Notes under the pieces: generated by a model | What the model was told of the DNA's origin: nothing | The model's input: the letters and a program-made list of their open reading frames with translations, nothing else | Databases searched by the model: none | Shown here: positions 1 to 8,508 of the stretch, in pieces | Layout of the letters: each line of letters begins with the position of its first letter | Position numbering within the stretch: the stretch's first letter is position 1 | Made by a program: the position numbers and the translations under genes | Origin: Microbulbifer sp. HZ11 | GTDB lineage: Bacteria > Pseudomonadota > Gammaproteobacteria > Pseudomonadales > Cellvibrionaceae | Direction: 5' to 3' | Assembly: GCF_000708675.1 (NCBI RefSeq) | Contig: NZ_JELR01000002.1 | Location: 124,001 to 188,000 of the forward strand | DNA length: 64,000 bases

Positions 1-1141
1 GGTTGTCCGCCGCGGTAGCGGAAAGCACCAGATTGCTGCGCCACTGATCGCTCCAGAAATGGCGTAGGGCCACATAGCCGCCGTGCTGGTCGATCAGATC
101 TATGCTGCCATCAACGGGATTGATAATACCGCCGCGGTAGCTGTTCAGCCCGAGGTAACGGCCCAGGGCATTGCCGTAGCTGTACATAAAGCGCAGGTCG
201 TCGCGACCCAGTTGCCATTTACCGGCGAGACTGATGGCGTAGCCCTGCTCGGATTCGTTGCTGCCATCTGCGTGGTCGTAGGCCAGTTCGCGGCTCATGG
301 AGGCAATGGAATAACTCAGGTCACCGATATTGTTGTCATAGCGCAACACCATATCCGGACGACTGTTGTCGTCGTAGGGGTTTTCGGCGCCGTTGTAGAG
401 GGTCGTGGCCGGGTTTTCCGCAGCAATCATCACCTTGCCACTGCCGAAGCCCTGGGTATAGCGCAGTTGCGGCTGGCGCTCGAAAATCGTGCCCACCGGG
501 CCGACAAAATCCAGCCCTTCCGGCAGGGTACCCACATTGAAAAACGTGGACCAGGCCTGACCGGCCAGCAGTGAACGGTCGCCATCGATATTCCAGTTCA
601 CATAGGCGTGACGCAGGCGCTGGGCATAAGAGTTACTGATACGTTCATCCCCCTGCCCGCCCGCCATGGCATCGATCTCGATATGGGTATCCACACTGCC
701 GGCACCGGCCTGAGTGGATGACTTGAAGAACAGGCGGGTGGATTTTGCGTGGGCGTTGTAGTGCACGCCCCCGCTCTCGCCACCGATTGGAATGGTGGAA
801 GGCACCAGGAAATCTTCACCGATACCCGCGGTTGCCGCACTGCCATCGGAGTAATCACTGAAAATGCTGTCCAGTTTGATGTAACCACCAATCTGGATCT
901 CGGTACTGCCAAAGGTGGCCGTTTTGGGCGGTTCCGGATTTTCCACAATCTGAGCCTGCTGACTGGCCGCCAACTGGTTCACCTGAGCCTGTAGCTGGGC
1001 AATGCGCTGCTGCAACTGTTCGGCGGTCATTGCTTGGGATGAAAGATTGTCTGACTCGGCCGCGGTTGCGGGTAAGCCATTCACCATCGCTGCCAGCGCG
1101 ATCGCACCGGCCAAACTGCTTTTTATTATTGTTACCGACAT
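1..1141 (-). CDS. DcaP-like outer-membrane porin (C-terminus beyond window)
   Basis: Reading the minus strand from the ATG at 1141 gives a signal peptide (MSVTIIKSSLAGAIALAAMV, cleavage near ATAAES), a short coiled coil rich in Q and L (residues ~36-58), then a beta-barrel start with GGYIKLDSIFSDYSDG and alternating aromatic/polar strands to the window edge. This is the layout of DcaP-type trimeric porins, which take up small carboxylates or aromatic acids across the outer membrane. An AAGGA Shine-Dalgarno lies 8 bases before the ATG. The gene is divergent from acs with a ~230 bp shared region, so uptake of a carboxylate that ends as acetate is a reasonable inference. The C-terminal barrel is outside the window. 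Family call is good; substrate is not known. Confidence 0.8.
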   Translation of the reverse strand, partial: MSVTIIKSSLAGAIALAAMVNGLPATAAESDNLSSQAMTAEQLQQRIAQLQAQVNQLAASQQAQIVENPEPPKTATFGSTEIQIGGYIKLDSIFSDYSDGSAATAGIGEDFLVPSTIPIGGESGGVHYNAHAKSTRLFFKSSTQAGAGSVDTHIEIDAMAGGQGDERISNSYAQRLRHAYVNWNIDGDRSLLAGQAWSTFFNVGTLPEGLDFVGPVGTIFERQPQLRYTQGFGSGKVMIAAENPATTLYNGAENPYDDNSRPDMVLRYDNNIGDLSYSIASMSRELAYDHADGSNESEQGYAISLAGKWQLGRDDLRFMYSYGNALGRYLGLNSYRGGIINPVDGSIDLIDQHGGYVALRHFWSDQWRSNLVLSATAADN

Positions 1142-1160
1142 AGTCTTTGTCCTTGCCGTC

Positions 1161-1189
1161 GTTTGTTGGAGTGAGCACTCCAAGCAAAC
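1161..1189. promoter_or_regulatory. Palindrome upstream of the porin start
   Basis: TTGGAGTG-AG-CACTCCAA is a perfect 8+8 bp inverted repeat, extended outward by GTTTG/CAAAC with one unpaired base. It lies 20-48 bp upstream of the porin ATG, so it could be an operator or a hairpin in the porin 5' leader. No regulator is assigned. Confidence 0.4.
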
Positions 1190-1214
1190 AACTTCGCGGA
1201 TCAATCTGGTATTA

Positions 1215-1243
1215 ACCAATGGTCTACATTCGACCAATGTCTA
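1215..1243. promoter_or_regulatory. Direct repeats in the porin/acs divergent promoter
   Basis: ACCAATGGTCTA (1215-1226) is followed 18 bp later by ACCAATGTCTA (1233-1243). Two direct sites about two helical turns apart, upstream of acs, fit an activator binding as a dimer. A possible acs -10 (TAATAC, ~1300) follows, with a poor -35, as expected for an activator-dependent promoter. CrbR encoded at 3498 is the natural candidate because CrbS/R is known to control acs in Vibrio and Pseudomonas, but binding is inferred. Confidence 0.4.
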
Positions 1244-1367
1244 GATAGAAACACATGGTAACCATCTCCCTCCAGTACAGCCTTTCGACTTTTGTCTAAT
1301 ACGACCTGTCGCGGCGCCAGTGCCAGAATGCACTGCATAAGAAATTGCACTGATGAGAGGCCTATCC

Positions 1368-3335
1368 GTGACCAGTCAACCAGAGACATACCTCGTTCCC
1401 GATAGCTACGCCGCCAGTTCACTGCTGGACGAAGCGGGTTACTTTGAAATGTACAACCGCTCCGTGCAGGACCCGGATGGTTTCTGGCGCGAGCAGGCCC
1501 AGCGCATCGACTGGATCCAACCATTTACCCAGGTACAGGACACGTCGTTTGCGAAAGACGACCTGCATATCCGCTGGTTTGCCGACGGCAAGCTGAACGT
1601 GGCCGCCAACTGTCTGGACCGACATCTGGAAAAACACGGCGATGACACCGCCATCCTGTGGGTGGGCGACGAACCGGGCACCTCCCGCGAGATCAGCTAC
1701 CGCGAGCTGCACCGGGATGTCTGCCGCTTTGCCAACGGTCTCAAGAGCCTGGGGGTTCAGAAGGGCGATGTGGTGACCATCTACATGCCCATGGTGCCGG
1801 AAGCGGCGGTAGCGATGCTGGCCTGCGCCCGCATTGGTGCGGTGCATTCGGTGGTGTTTGCCGGCTTCTCACCGGAGGCCCTGGCCGGGCGCATGGACGA
1901 CGGTCAGTCCCGCATCCTGATCACCGCCAATGCCGGTCGCCGCGGCGGCCGCTCGGTGCCACTCAAACAGAACGTGGACCGCGCCGTTGCCCTGTGCAAG
2001 GAAACCACCGTGGAAAACGTGGTGGTGTTCCGCTCTCCCCAGCACAGTACCGACGACGCCACCGACTGGAACCCGGCCATTGATCGCGACTATGCCGAAC
2101 TGGTGGCCGCCCAGAGCGACGACTGCCCGGCGGAAGTGATGGGTGCGGAAGACCCGCTGTTTATCCTCTACACCTCCGGCTCCACCGGCAAACCCAAGGG
2201 CGTGCTGCACACCAGCGGTGGCTACATCACCTACGCCTCCCTCACCCACGAATACGTCTTCGACTACCGCCGTGGCGAGCGCTACTGGTGCGCGGCGGAC
2301 GTGGGCTGGATTACCGGCCACAGCTATATCGTCTACGGGCCGCTGGCCAACGGCGCCACCACCGTAATGTACGAAGGGGTCCCCCACTACCCGGACGTGA
2401 CCCGGGTGGCGCAGATCATCGACGATCACCAGATCAATGTGCTGTATATCGCTCCCACCGCCATTCGCGCACTGATGGCCGAGGGCAACAAGCCAGTGGC
2501 CGGTGCCAGCCTGGAGAGCCTGCGTTTGCTGGGCACCGTGGGCGAACCGATCAACCCCGAAGCCTGGAAATGGTTCCACCGCACCTTCGGCCGCAACCAG
2601 TGCCCGATTGTGGATACCTGGTGGCAGACGGAAACCGGCGGCCATATGCTCACTCCGCTGCCTGGTGCCACGCCCCTCAAGCCCGGTTCCACCACCCGAC
2701 CCTTCTTCGGCGTACAGCCGGCACTGGTGGACAACGACGGCAATATTCTGGACGGTGCCGCCGACGGCAACCTGGTGTTATTGGGCAGCTGGCCCGGGCA
2801 GATGCGCACGGTGTTCGGCGACCACCAGCGCTTTGTCGATACCTATTTCAGCACCTTTGAAAACATGTATTTCACCGGCGACGGTGCCCGCCGCGACGAG
2901 GACGGCTACTACTGGATTACCGGTCGCGTGGACGATGTGCTCAATGTATCCGGCCACCGCATGGGCACCGCGGAGCTGGAGAGCGCACTGGTAGCCCATG
3001 AAGCGGTGGCCGAGGCCGCCGTGGTGGGCTACCCTCACGACATCAAGGGCCAGGGCATCTACATCTACGTCACTCTGAACAGCGGCGTGGAACCCAGCGA
3101 GGAAATGCACCAGACCCTGCGCAACTGGCTGCGCGCGGAAATCGGCCCCATCGCCACTCCGGATGTAATTCAGTGGGCGCCGGGGCTGCCGAAAACCCGC
3201 TCGGGCAAGATCATGCGCCGAATCCTGCGCAAGGTAGCCGCGGACGAGTGTGACCAGCTGGGCGACACTTCCACCCTCGCCGACCCCGGCGTGGTGGACA
3301 ACCTGGTGGCCAACCGCGCGGCGGCAACGGTTTAA
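1368..3335 (+). CDS. acs: Acetyl-CoA synthetase (AMP-forming)
   Basis: Activates acetate with ATP and CoA to acetyl-CoA (acetyl-AMP intermediate), the high-affinity acetate scavenging route. About 655 residues, the normal length. Visible motifs: phosphate loop [12 protein letters not shown] (~267-278), WWQTETGG (~418), [13 protein letters not shown] hinge region, and C-terminal [10 protein letters not shown] with the catalytic lysine (~614) that is acetylated in characterised enzymes. I prefer the GTG at 1368 because GAGAGG lies 7 bases upstream; the ATG at 1353 has no ribosome site and would overlap it. Sits between a divergent porin and a CrbR-type regulator, so it is probably induced by acetate through that two-component system. 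Confidence 0.96.
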   Translation: MTSQPETYLVPDSYAASSLLDEAGYFEMYNRSVQDPDGFWREQAQRIDWIQPFTQVQDTSFAKDDLHIRWFADGKLNVAANCLDRHLEKHGDDTAILWVGDEPGTSREISYRELHRDVCRFANGLKSLGVQKGDVVTIYMPMVPEAAVAMLACARIGAVHSVVFAGFSPEALAGRMDDGQSRILITANAGRRGGRSVPLKQNVDRAVALCKETTVENVVVFRSPQHSTDDATDWNPAIDRDYAELVAAQSDDCPAEVMGAEDPLFILYTSGSTGKPKGVLHTSGGYITYASLTHEYVFDYRRGERYWCAADVGWITGHSYIVYGPLANGATTVMYEGVPHYPDVTRVAQIIDDHQINVLYIAPTAIRALMAEGNKPVAGASLESLRLLGTVGEPINPEAWKWFHRTFGRNQCPIVDTWWQTETGGHMLTPLPGATPLKPGSTTRPFFGVQPALVDNDGNILDGAADGNLVLLGSWPGQMRTVFGDHQRFVDTYFSTFENMYFTGDGARRDEDGYYWITGRVDDVLNVSGHRMGTAELESALVAHEAVAEAAVVGYPHDIKGQGIYIYVTLNSGVEPSEEMHQTLRNWLRAEIGPIATPDVIQWAPGLPKTRSGKIMRRILRKVAADECDQLGDTSTLADPGVVDNLVANRAAATV

Positions 3336-3497
3336 GCGAACCTCCACCTCCGCCGCCAAAACACAGCAAAGCAGCAGACCCGCCAAAAAATAACAACAAG
3401 TAAAAATTTACAGGAAGTGGTGGGGTTTTCTCGGTACACTTTTCACCCGACGTTGTGAAAGTGAGCCGGGAAAATCTCCCGCTAGGGATGCAAAGCG

Positions 3498-4238
3498 ATG
3501 AACAATCAAGCCGCTTCCGGGCAAAGCGACAGCGGACACCCGGCCCGACAATTTATTATTGCGGACGACCACCCCCTGTTCCGCAATGCCCTGCGCCTGT
3601 CCATACAGCAAAGCTTTCCCGACGCGACCATTCATGAAGCCTGCGATATGCAGAGCCTGCAGCAGTGCGTGGCCGAGCACCCGGATTGCGATCTCCTGCT
3701 ACTGGATTTGCATATGCCCGGGGCCCACGGTTTCAGCGGGCTTATTTTTCTGAGTGGCCAGTATCCACAACTGCCGGTAATGGTGGTCTCCGCCAATGAA
3801 AAGCCGGAAATCATGTGCCGCGCCATCGATTACGGCGCCTGTGGTTTTCTGCCAAAATCTGCCCCGGTAGAACAGATTGCCACTTCCCTACAGCAGACCC
3901 TGAACGGAGAAATCTGGTTACCGCCGGCAGTTGCAGACCGCTATGAAGCCGGCAATAGTGCGGAAGAAAATGAAGTGGTGGATGTGATCGCCACGCTGAC
4001 ACCGCAACAGTTTCGCGTGGCCACCATGCTGGCAGAAGGATTGCTGAACAAGCAGATTGCCTATGAAATGCAGGTGACCGAGGCCACCGTAAAAGCTCAC
4101 CTCACCGCGCTATTTCGCAAGCTGGCCGTCAACTCCCGCACCCAGGCAGTACTGGCACTGAGCAGCCTGGATGTGGAAGCGCCAGGGCAGTTCGCCCCGC
4201 CGCAAAAACCCGCAGCCAAAAACAATTCAGTCAATTGA
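3498..4238 (+). CDS. crbR: LuxR-family response regulator (CrbR/ErdR type)
   Basis: 246 residues. The receiver domain has the acidic pair D23-D24 (IADDHP), phosphoacceptor D70 (LLLLDLHMPG) and K120 (GFLPKS); the C-terminal LuxR helix-turn-helix spans ~166-225 (LTPQQFRVATMLAEG...VKAHLTALFRKL). Together with the convergent SSS-type histidine kinase and the upstream acs this matches the CrbS/CrbR (MxtR/ErdR) system known to activate acs and other carbon genes in Vibrio and Pseudomonas. AGGGA lies 10 bases before the chosen ATG. The identification as CrbR rests on gene context; the response-regulator class is certain. Confidence 0.85.
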   Translation: MNNQAASGQSDSGHPARQFIIADDHPLFRNALRLSIQQSFPDATIHEACDMQSLQQCVAEHPDCDLLLLDLHMPGAHGFSGLIFLSGQYPQLPVMVVSANEKPEIMCRAIDYGACGFLPKSAPVEQIATSLQQTLNGEIWLPPAVADRYEAGNSAEENEVVDVIATLTPQQFRVATMLAEGLLNKQIAYEMQVTEATVKAHLTALFRKLAVNSRTQAVLALSSLDVEAPGQFAPPQKPAAKNNSVN

Positions 4239-4254
4239 TTCAAAGCCCGGCTTT

Positions 4255-4336
4255 GTTGGATGCGCTTCGCTTATCCAACCTACGGTTCTTACCCCGCAGT
4301 CCGCCCTGTAGGGTGAATAAGCGAAGCGCATCCACC
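4255..4336. repeat. Long inverted repeat between convergent genes, copy 1
   Basis: GTTGGATGCGCTTCGCTTAT...CCAACCTACGG is mirrored after a ~20 bp spacer by CCCTGTAGGGTGAATAAGCG...AAGCGCATCCACC, giving arms of ~28 bp with a few mismatches. The same sequence recurs at 43497-43575. It fills the gap between the convergent crbR and crbS genes and could act as a two-way transcription terminator; it is also REP-like in being a dispersed palindrome. Confidence 0.75.
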
Positions 4337-4355
4337 ATCCCCAGAACAGCCAAGA

Positions 4356-7300
4356 CTACCTCCGCCCTAATCGCCGCACCAGGTTACGCAATACCGCCGG
4401 CTTGACCGGCTTGGGTAAGTAGAACCAGCCGCGGCCGGTGGCCGCACTGCGCACTTCCTCGGACGTATCCGCACTCACCACAATGCCTGGCAGTTCGACC
4501 TGCCAGTGTTCGCACAGCGATTCCAATGCATCGACACCCGTCGCCCCGCCATTCAGGTGGTAATCCACAATCACCAGCGCCGGTGGCTTGCGCTGGCCCC
4601 AGTTTTCCAGCGCTTCATCCAGAGACGCTGCCGTAACCACCCGGCACCCCCAGCCACTCAGCAGACTTTGCATACCCCGCAGAATTTGTTGCTCGTTGTC
4701 GATACACAGCACAGGTATAGCGGACGTATTCTCCGCTTCACTGGCGCTATCGGATTCCACCGGCGCTACCCGACGCTCGCCCACCGGCACGCGAATACTG
4801 AACATGGAACCGCGCCCGGGGGTAGACGCCAACCCCAACTGGTGGCCCAACAGATCCGCACTGCGGCGGGCAATGGCAAGACCCAGACCAAGGCCTTTAT
4901 CGGCACTGCGCTCGCTGCTGCCGAGGCGCACAAACTCATCGAAGATCTGTTCTTTGGCGTCGTCGGTAATACCGGGACCGGTATCCCACACCTGAATTTC
5001 CAGCAACGAATTTCCCGCAGGGTCTGAGCGGTGACGCACCCCCAGTAACACGCGGCCGCGCGCGGTGTAGTGGATCGCATTGCTCAGGAAGTTCTGCAAA
5101 ATCCGGCGCAACAGATAGCGGTCGCTGTATACCCAGGCGTCGGTAGGCACATAGTGCAGCGTCAGGCCGCGCTCGCTGGCCAGTGCGGAGAATTCCGCAT
5201 TGAGGCCATCCAGTAAATGACGCAGGGGAAAATGGTCCCGCTTCGGTGTCAGGTTGCCCGCGTCCAGTCGGCTGATTTCCCGCAGGGCGCCAATCAATTG
5301 CTCGGCAGACGTCAGTGCGCTGTCGATGTAGTGAATGTCGTCACCCATCTCCCGCCAGCTGCCGGCGGCAGCCTTGTTTTGCAGTGAGGCAATAAACAGG
5401 CGCGCCGCATTGATCGGCTGCAACAGATCGTGACTGGTGTGGGCGAGGAAACGGGTTTTTGCCGAATGCAGTTCGCGAATTTTGATTTCCGCCTCCCCGC
5501 GGCGGCGGTTTTCTTCCTGCAGCGCACGATTACTTTCGGAGAGTTCTGCGGTGCGCTGTTGCACCCGGTCTTCGAGACTGCGGCGGGTTTCTTCCAGGGC
5601 ATCCACCGCTGCGCGGTATTCACTGATATCGGTAAAGGTTGTTACAAAGCCGCCACCAGGCATGGGTGTGCCGCGCACCTCGACAATGGCACCACTGGGC
5701 AGACGACGCTCGAAGCGGTGGGCGCTGCCGTGGCGCAGCAGATCAAGGCGCCGCTGTACATGGGCCTCCAACGCTTCGGGGTTATCAGAATCACCGTACA
5801 ACCCTCGCTGCGCGTTGTGGCGATACAGGGAAGCCACCGGACAACCGATATACAACAACCGCTCCGGGTAATCGAACAGTTCGAGGTACTGCCGGTTCCA
5901 GGCTACCAGCCTCAGATCCGCATCCACCACACTGATTCCCTGGCTGATGGTTTCCACCGTGGTCTGCAGCAATTCCTGGCTAAAGCGCAGGCGCTGAGAG
6001 GTACGGTCCACCAGCCGTGCAATGTCTTCCAGTTTCAGCGGGCGATTACTATAGAGCAGCCCCATTACCTGATTCGCCGCCGCGGAACCCACAATACCCG
6101 CGAGTATGTGCTCGGCGTCAGCAATCACAAAGCGCGAGGCTGCATCATCCGGCAACAGTCGCTGCTGACTGCGCAGCTCAAAATCATTCCAGATTTCCTC
6201 CAGTCGCGCCGGCCCGACGAAAGGTTGCAGCAAGCTACGTACCTGCCCCATGCGGATTCCGGTAGGCACCAGATCCGGTGCCGGCTCCCCGGACCGGGCA
6301 GGCGTGACAAACGCCCGCGCCTGCCGCCGATCATTCTCGTTCTGTCGGCAGGAAAACGACACACCGACCAATAGCAGGATATTCCCCAACAGGCTCCAGA
6401 AAACCCCATGGCTCAACGGGTCCAACCCAGAAACATCGAGCAGCTGTTGCGGATGAAGTAAAGCAACTCCAAATAAACCGTGACGCAAAACATCCGATTC
6501 CGGGTACATGGAGGGAAGTACCAGGCAGAAAAACCACAGGCCATAACCAGCGATCAACCCGGCCCAGACACCGCGGCGGTGTGCCCGTGGCCAATAGAGC
6601 CCTGCAATCAGTGCAGGGGCCAGTTGCGCCGCGGCGGCAAACGACAGTAGTCCAATAGAGGCCAACGCTTCGGTTCCGGAGATTCCGTGGTGTACACCCC
6701 AGCTCATCAACATCAGCAAAAGGATACTGAGGCTGCGGATCAGTCGAAGATGTGTGCCCAAAGACACCGCCGTCAGGCGAGTAAATCGACTCAGGAATAG
6801 CCAAAGCGGCGCTACCAACTCATTGGAAACCATGATCGAGAGCGTCAATACTGCAACGATCACCATTCCTGTGGCGGCAGAGAAACCTCCGATATACGCG
6901 AGGGTGGTCAGCGCGGTGCTACCGGCCTGCAACGGCAAAGTCAGAACCAGGGTATCCGGTGAACTCAACCCCGCTGCCACCAACGGTTGGCCGGCAAGAG
7001 ATATCGGTAAAATCAAAATAGAAAACAAGGCGAGATAGGCTGGCAGCAGCCAGCGGGCAGTATGCAGATCTTCCGGCGTGCGATATTCCACAACAGCCAT
7101 ATGAAACTGGCGCGGCAGACAGACGATCGCGGCCATCGCCAATAGCGTCTGGGTAACGAAATTAATATCCGGCATCAGCCATTGTAGCTGTGGTTGCCAG
7201 GGTACTTCGGGCAATCCGCTGCCACCAGTAATTAACAACCACAGAGCCAGCACTGCCACCGCAGCGAAGGCGAATAGCTTGACGAGGGATTCCAGGGCGA

Positions 7301-7874
7301 TGGCCGCCACCACCCCCACATTGCGTTCCCGCCCTTCCAGGTGACGAGTACCGAACAGTATCGCGAACAACCCCATCAACAGCGCGGTGGCGAGTGCCGT
7401 ATCCAAACTGGCAAACCTGTCCGTACCACTATCACCGCCGCCAATAACCTCCCAGCCCATGGTCACCGCGCGCAACTGCAGCGCGATATACGGCAGGCTG
7501 CCAACAATCGCCAACAGGGTGACCAAAGCGGATAGCCCGCGACTTTTGCCATAGCGGGAGCCAATAAAGTCGGCGATGGAAGTGATCTTCTGGCGCTCCC
7601 CCACCTGAACCAGCTTGTGCAAAAAGCCGCCGGCAAAAAGAAACAGCAGAATAGGCCCCAGATAGATTGGCAGGTAGCTCCAGGTATCGCTCACCGCCTG
7701 TCCCACGGCGCCAAAAAACGTCCACGAGCTGCAGTAGACCGCGAGGGTAAGGCCGTACAGAAGTGGGCGCACATGCTGGATCCACCCCATATGCCGCCCT
7801 GCCCGCCAGGCAACCACAAACAGGAGTGCCACGTAAAGCAGGGCAAACAACAGCAACAGAGATGTGCCGATCAT
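4356..7874 (-). CDS. crbS: Solute-symporter/PAS hybrid histidine kinase (CrbS/MxtR type)
   Basis: About 1172 residues in one chain. Residues ~1-510 form a sodium:solute symporter (SSS) membrane domain of about 13 helices. A PAS domain follows (~635-750, ETISQGISVVDADLRLVAWN), a coiled coil (~755-805), a HisKA domain with H815 (RFLAHTSHDLLQPINAARL), an HATPase with N932 (NFLSNAIHY), G1 DTGPGI and G2 GLGLGLAIA, and a C-terminal receiver with D1059, D1104 (VIVDYH) and K1155 (YLPKPV). This is the CrbS architecture, thought to sense acetate or a related metabolite and act on CrbR. The ATG at 7874 follows GAGGAA and begins at the first helix; a longer frame to 8033 adds 53 residues with no family match. 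Confidence 0.93.
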   Translation of the reverse strand: MIGTSLLLLFALLYVALLFVVAWRAGRHMGWIQHVRPLLYGLTLAVYCSSWTFFGAVGQAVSDTWSYLPIYLGPILLFLFAGGFLHKLVQVGERQKITSIADFIGSRYGKSRGLSALVTLLAIVGSLPYIALQLRAVTMGWEVIGGGDSGTDRFASLDTALATALLMGLFAILFGTRHLEGRERNVGVVAAIALESLVKLFAFAAVAVLALWLLITGGSGLPEVPWQPQLQWLMPDINFVTQTLLAMAAIVCLPRQFHMAVVEYRTPEDLHTARWLLPAYLALFSILILPISLAGQPLVAAGLSSPDTLVLTLPLQAGSTALTTLAYIGGFSAATGMVIVAVLTLSIMVSNELVAPLWLFLSRFTRLTAVSLGTHLRLIRSLSILLLMLMSWGVHHGISGTEALASIGLLSFAAAAQLAPALIAGLYWPRAHRRGVWAGLIAGYGLWFFCLVLPSMYPESDVLRHGLFGVALLHPQQLLDVSGLDPLSHGVFWSLLGNILLLVGVSFSCRQNENDRRQARAFVTPARSGEPAPDLVPTGIRMGQVRSLLQPFVGPARLEEIWNDFELRSQQRLLPDDAASRFVIADAEHILAGIVGSAAANQVMGLLYSNRPLKLEDIARLVDRTSQRLRFSQELLQTTVETISQGISVVDADLRLVAWNRQYLELFDYPERLLYIGCPVASLYRHNAQRGLYGDSDNPEALEAHVQRRLDLLRHGSAHRFERRLPSGAIVEVRGTPMPGGGFVTTFTDISEYRAAVDALEETRRSLEDRVQQRTAELSESNRALQEENRRRGEAEIKIRELHSAKTRFLAHTSHDLLQPINAARLFIASLQNKAAAGSWREMGDDIHYIDSALTSAEQLIGALREISRLDAGNLTPKRDHFPLRHLLDGLNAEFSALASERGLTLHYVPTDAWVYSDRYLLRRILQNFLSNAIHYTARGRVLLGVRHRSDPAGNSLLEIQVWDTGPGITDDAKEQIFDEFVRLGSSERSADKGLGLGLAIARRSADLLGHQLGLASTPGRGSMFSIRVPVGERRVAPVESDSASEAENTSAIPVLCIDNEQQILRGMQSLLSGWGCRVVTAASLDEALENWGQRKPPALVIVDYHLNGGATGVDALESLCEHWQVELPGIVVSADTSEEVRSAATGRGWFYLPKPVKPAVLRNLVRRLGRR

Positions 7875-8096
7875 GAGTTCCTCGCGCAACCGGTTCGGCG
7901 TACCTGTATACCCGATGGAATGGCCCCGGGGCAATTGGAGAAAGGTCGAAGCGTATGGTGCGCTTGAGACCCTCGAGCCCCGGTAGATCAGTTGGCCGGC
8001 AATCGATCGCTCCCACGTGGCTTGACTCGGCACGATGCTGAACTAGGCTTAATGGGGAAGTTTGGCCCTTCGACAATTATCAAAGAGTATCGCGCC

Positions 8097-8387
8097 ATGA
8101 TCATCGCCACCGATATGCCCGAAGTATCCAGCTGTACCGCCATCGAATGCGCTTACAACACCGATGCCGCCTGCCACGCCCGCGCCATTACGGTCGGCGA
8201 TGGCACCAGTCCGGACTGTGACACCTATTTCAGCAACAGCCATCACACCAAGCGCGAACGCAATGCCGGTGTTGGCGCCTGCAAGGTCACCGGGTGCAGC
8301 CATAATGTCGATTTCGAGTGCGGCGCAGATCAGATAGAACTCGGCTACAGTGGCGACTCCGTCAACTGCCTGACCTACGCCCACTGA
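8097..8387 (+). CDS. Small protein with two DUF1540-like cysteine motifs
   Basis: 96 residues with two copies of a C-x4-C-x7-C-x14-C unit: CTAIECAYNTDAACHARAI... and CKVTGCSHNVDFECGADQI..., each ending in a cysteine preceded by S/D. Eight cysteines in this spacing suggest two small metal-binding folds of the DUF1540 type, whose function is not established. It is cytoplasmic (no signal peptide), divergent from crbS with ~220 bp between. The ATG at 8097 begins at the conserved part; the frame is open further upstream (7992) without a ribosome site. Function unknown. Confidence 0.75.
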   Translation: MIIATDMPEVSSCTAIECAYNTDAACHARAITVGDGTSPDCDTYFSNSHHTKRERNAGVGACKVTGCSHNVDFECGADQIELGYSGDSVNCLTYAH

Positions 8388-8444
8388 GCCCCGACAGTAA
8401 GCCTCATCTGCACACGCAACCGAGTGCTGCCCTTGCCACAAATG

Positions 8445-8477
8445 AAAAAGGGCTGGCAGATTGCTTTCTGCCAGCCC
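8445..8477 (-). terminator. Rho-independent terminator of the cellulase gene
   Basis: On the minus strand GGGCTGGCAGA-AAGCAA-TCTGCCAGCCC (11 bp perfect stem) is followed directly by five T residues, 32 bp after the cellulase stop codon. Confidence 0.85.
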
Positions 8478-8508
8478 TCAACTGCAACCTCTAGATTACT
8501 CTCTGCAG

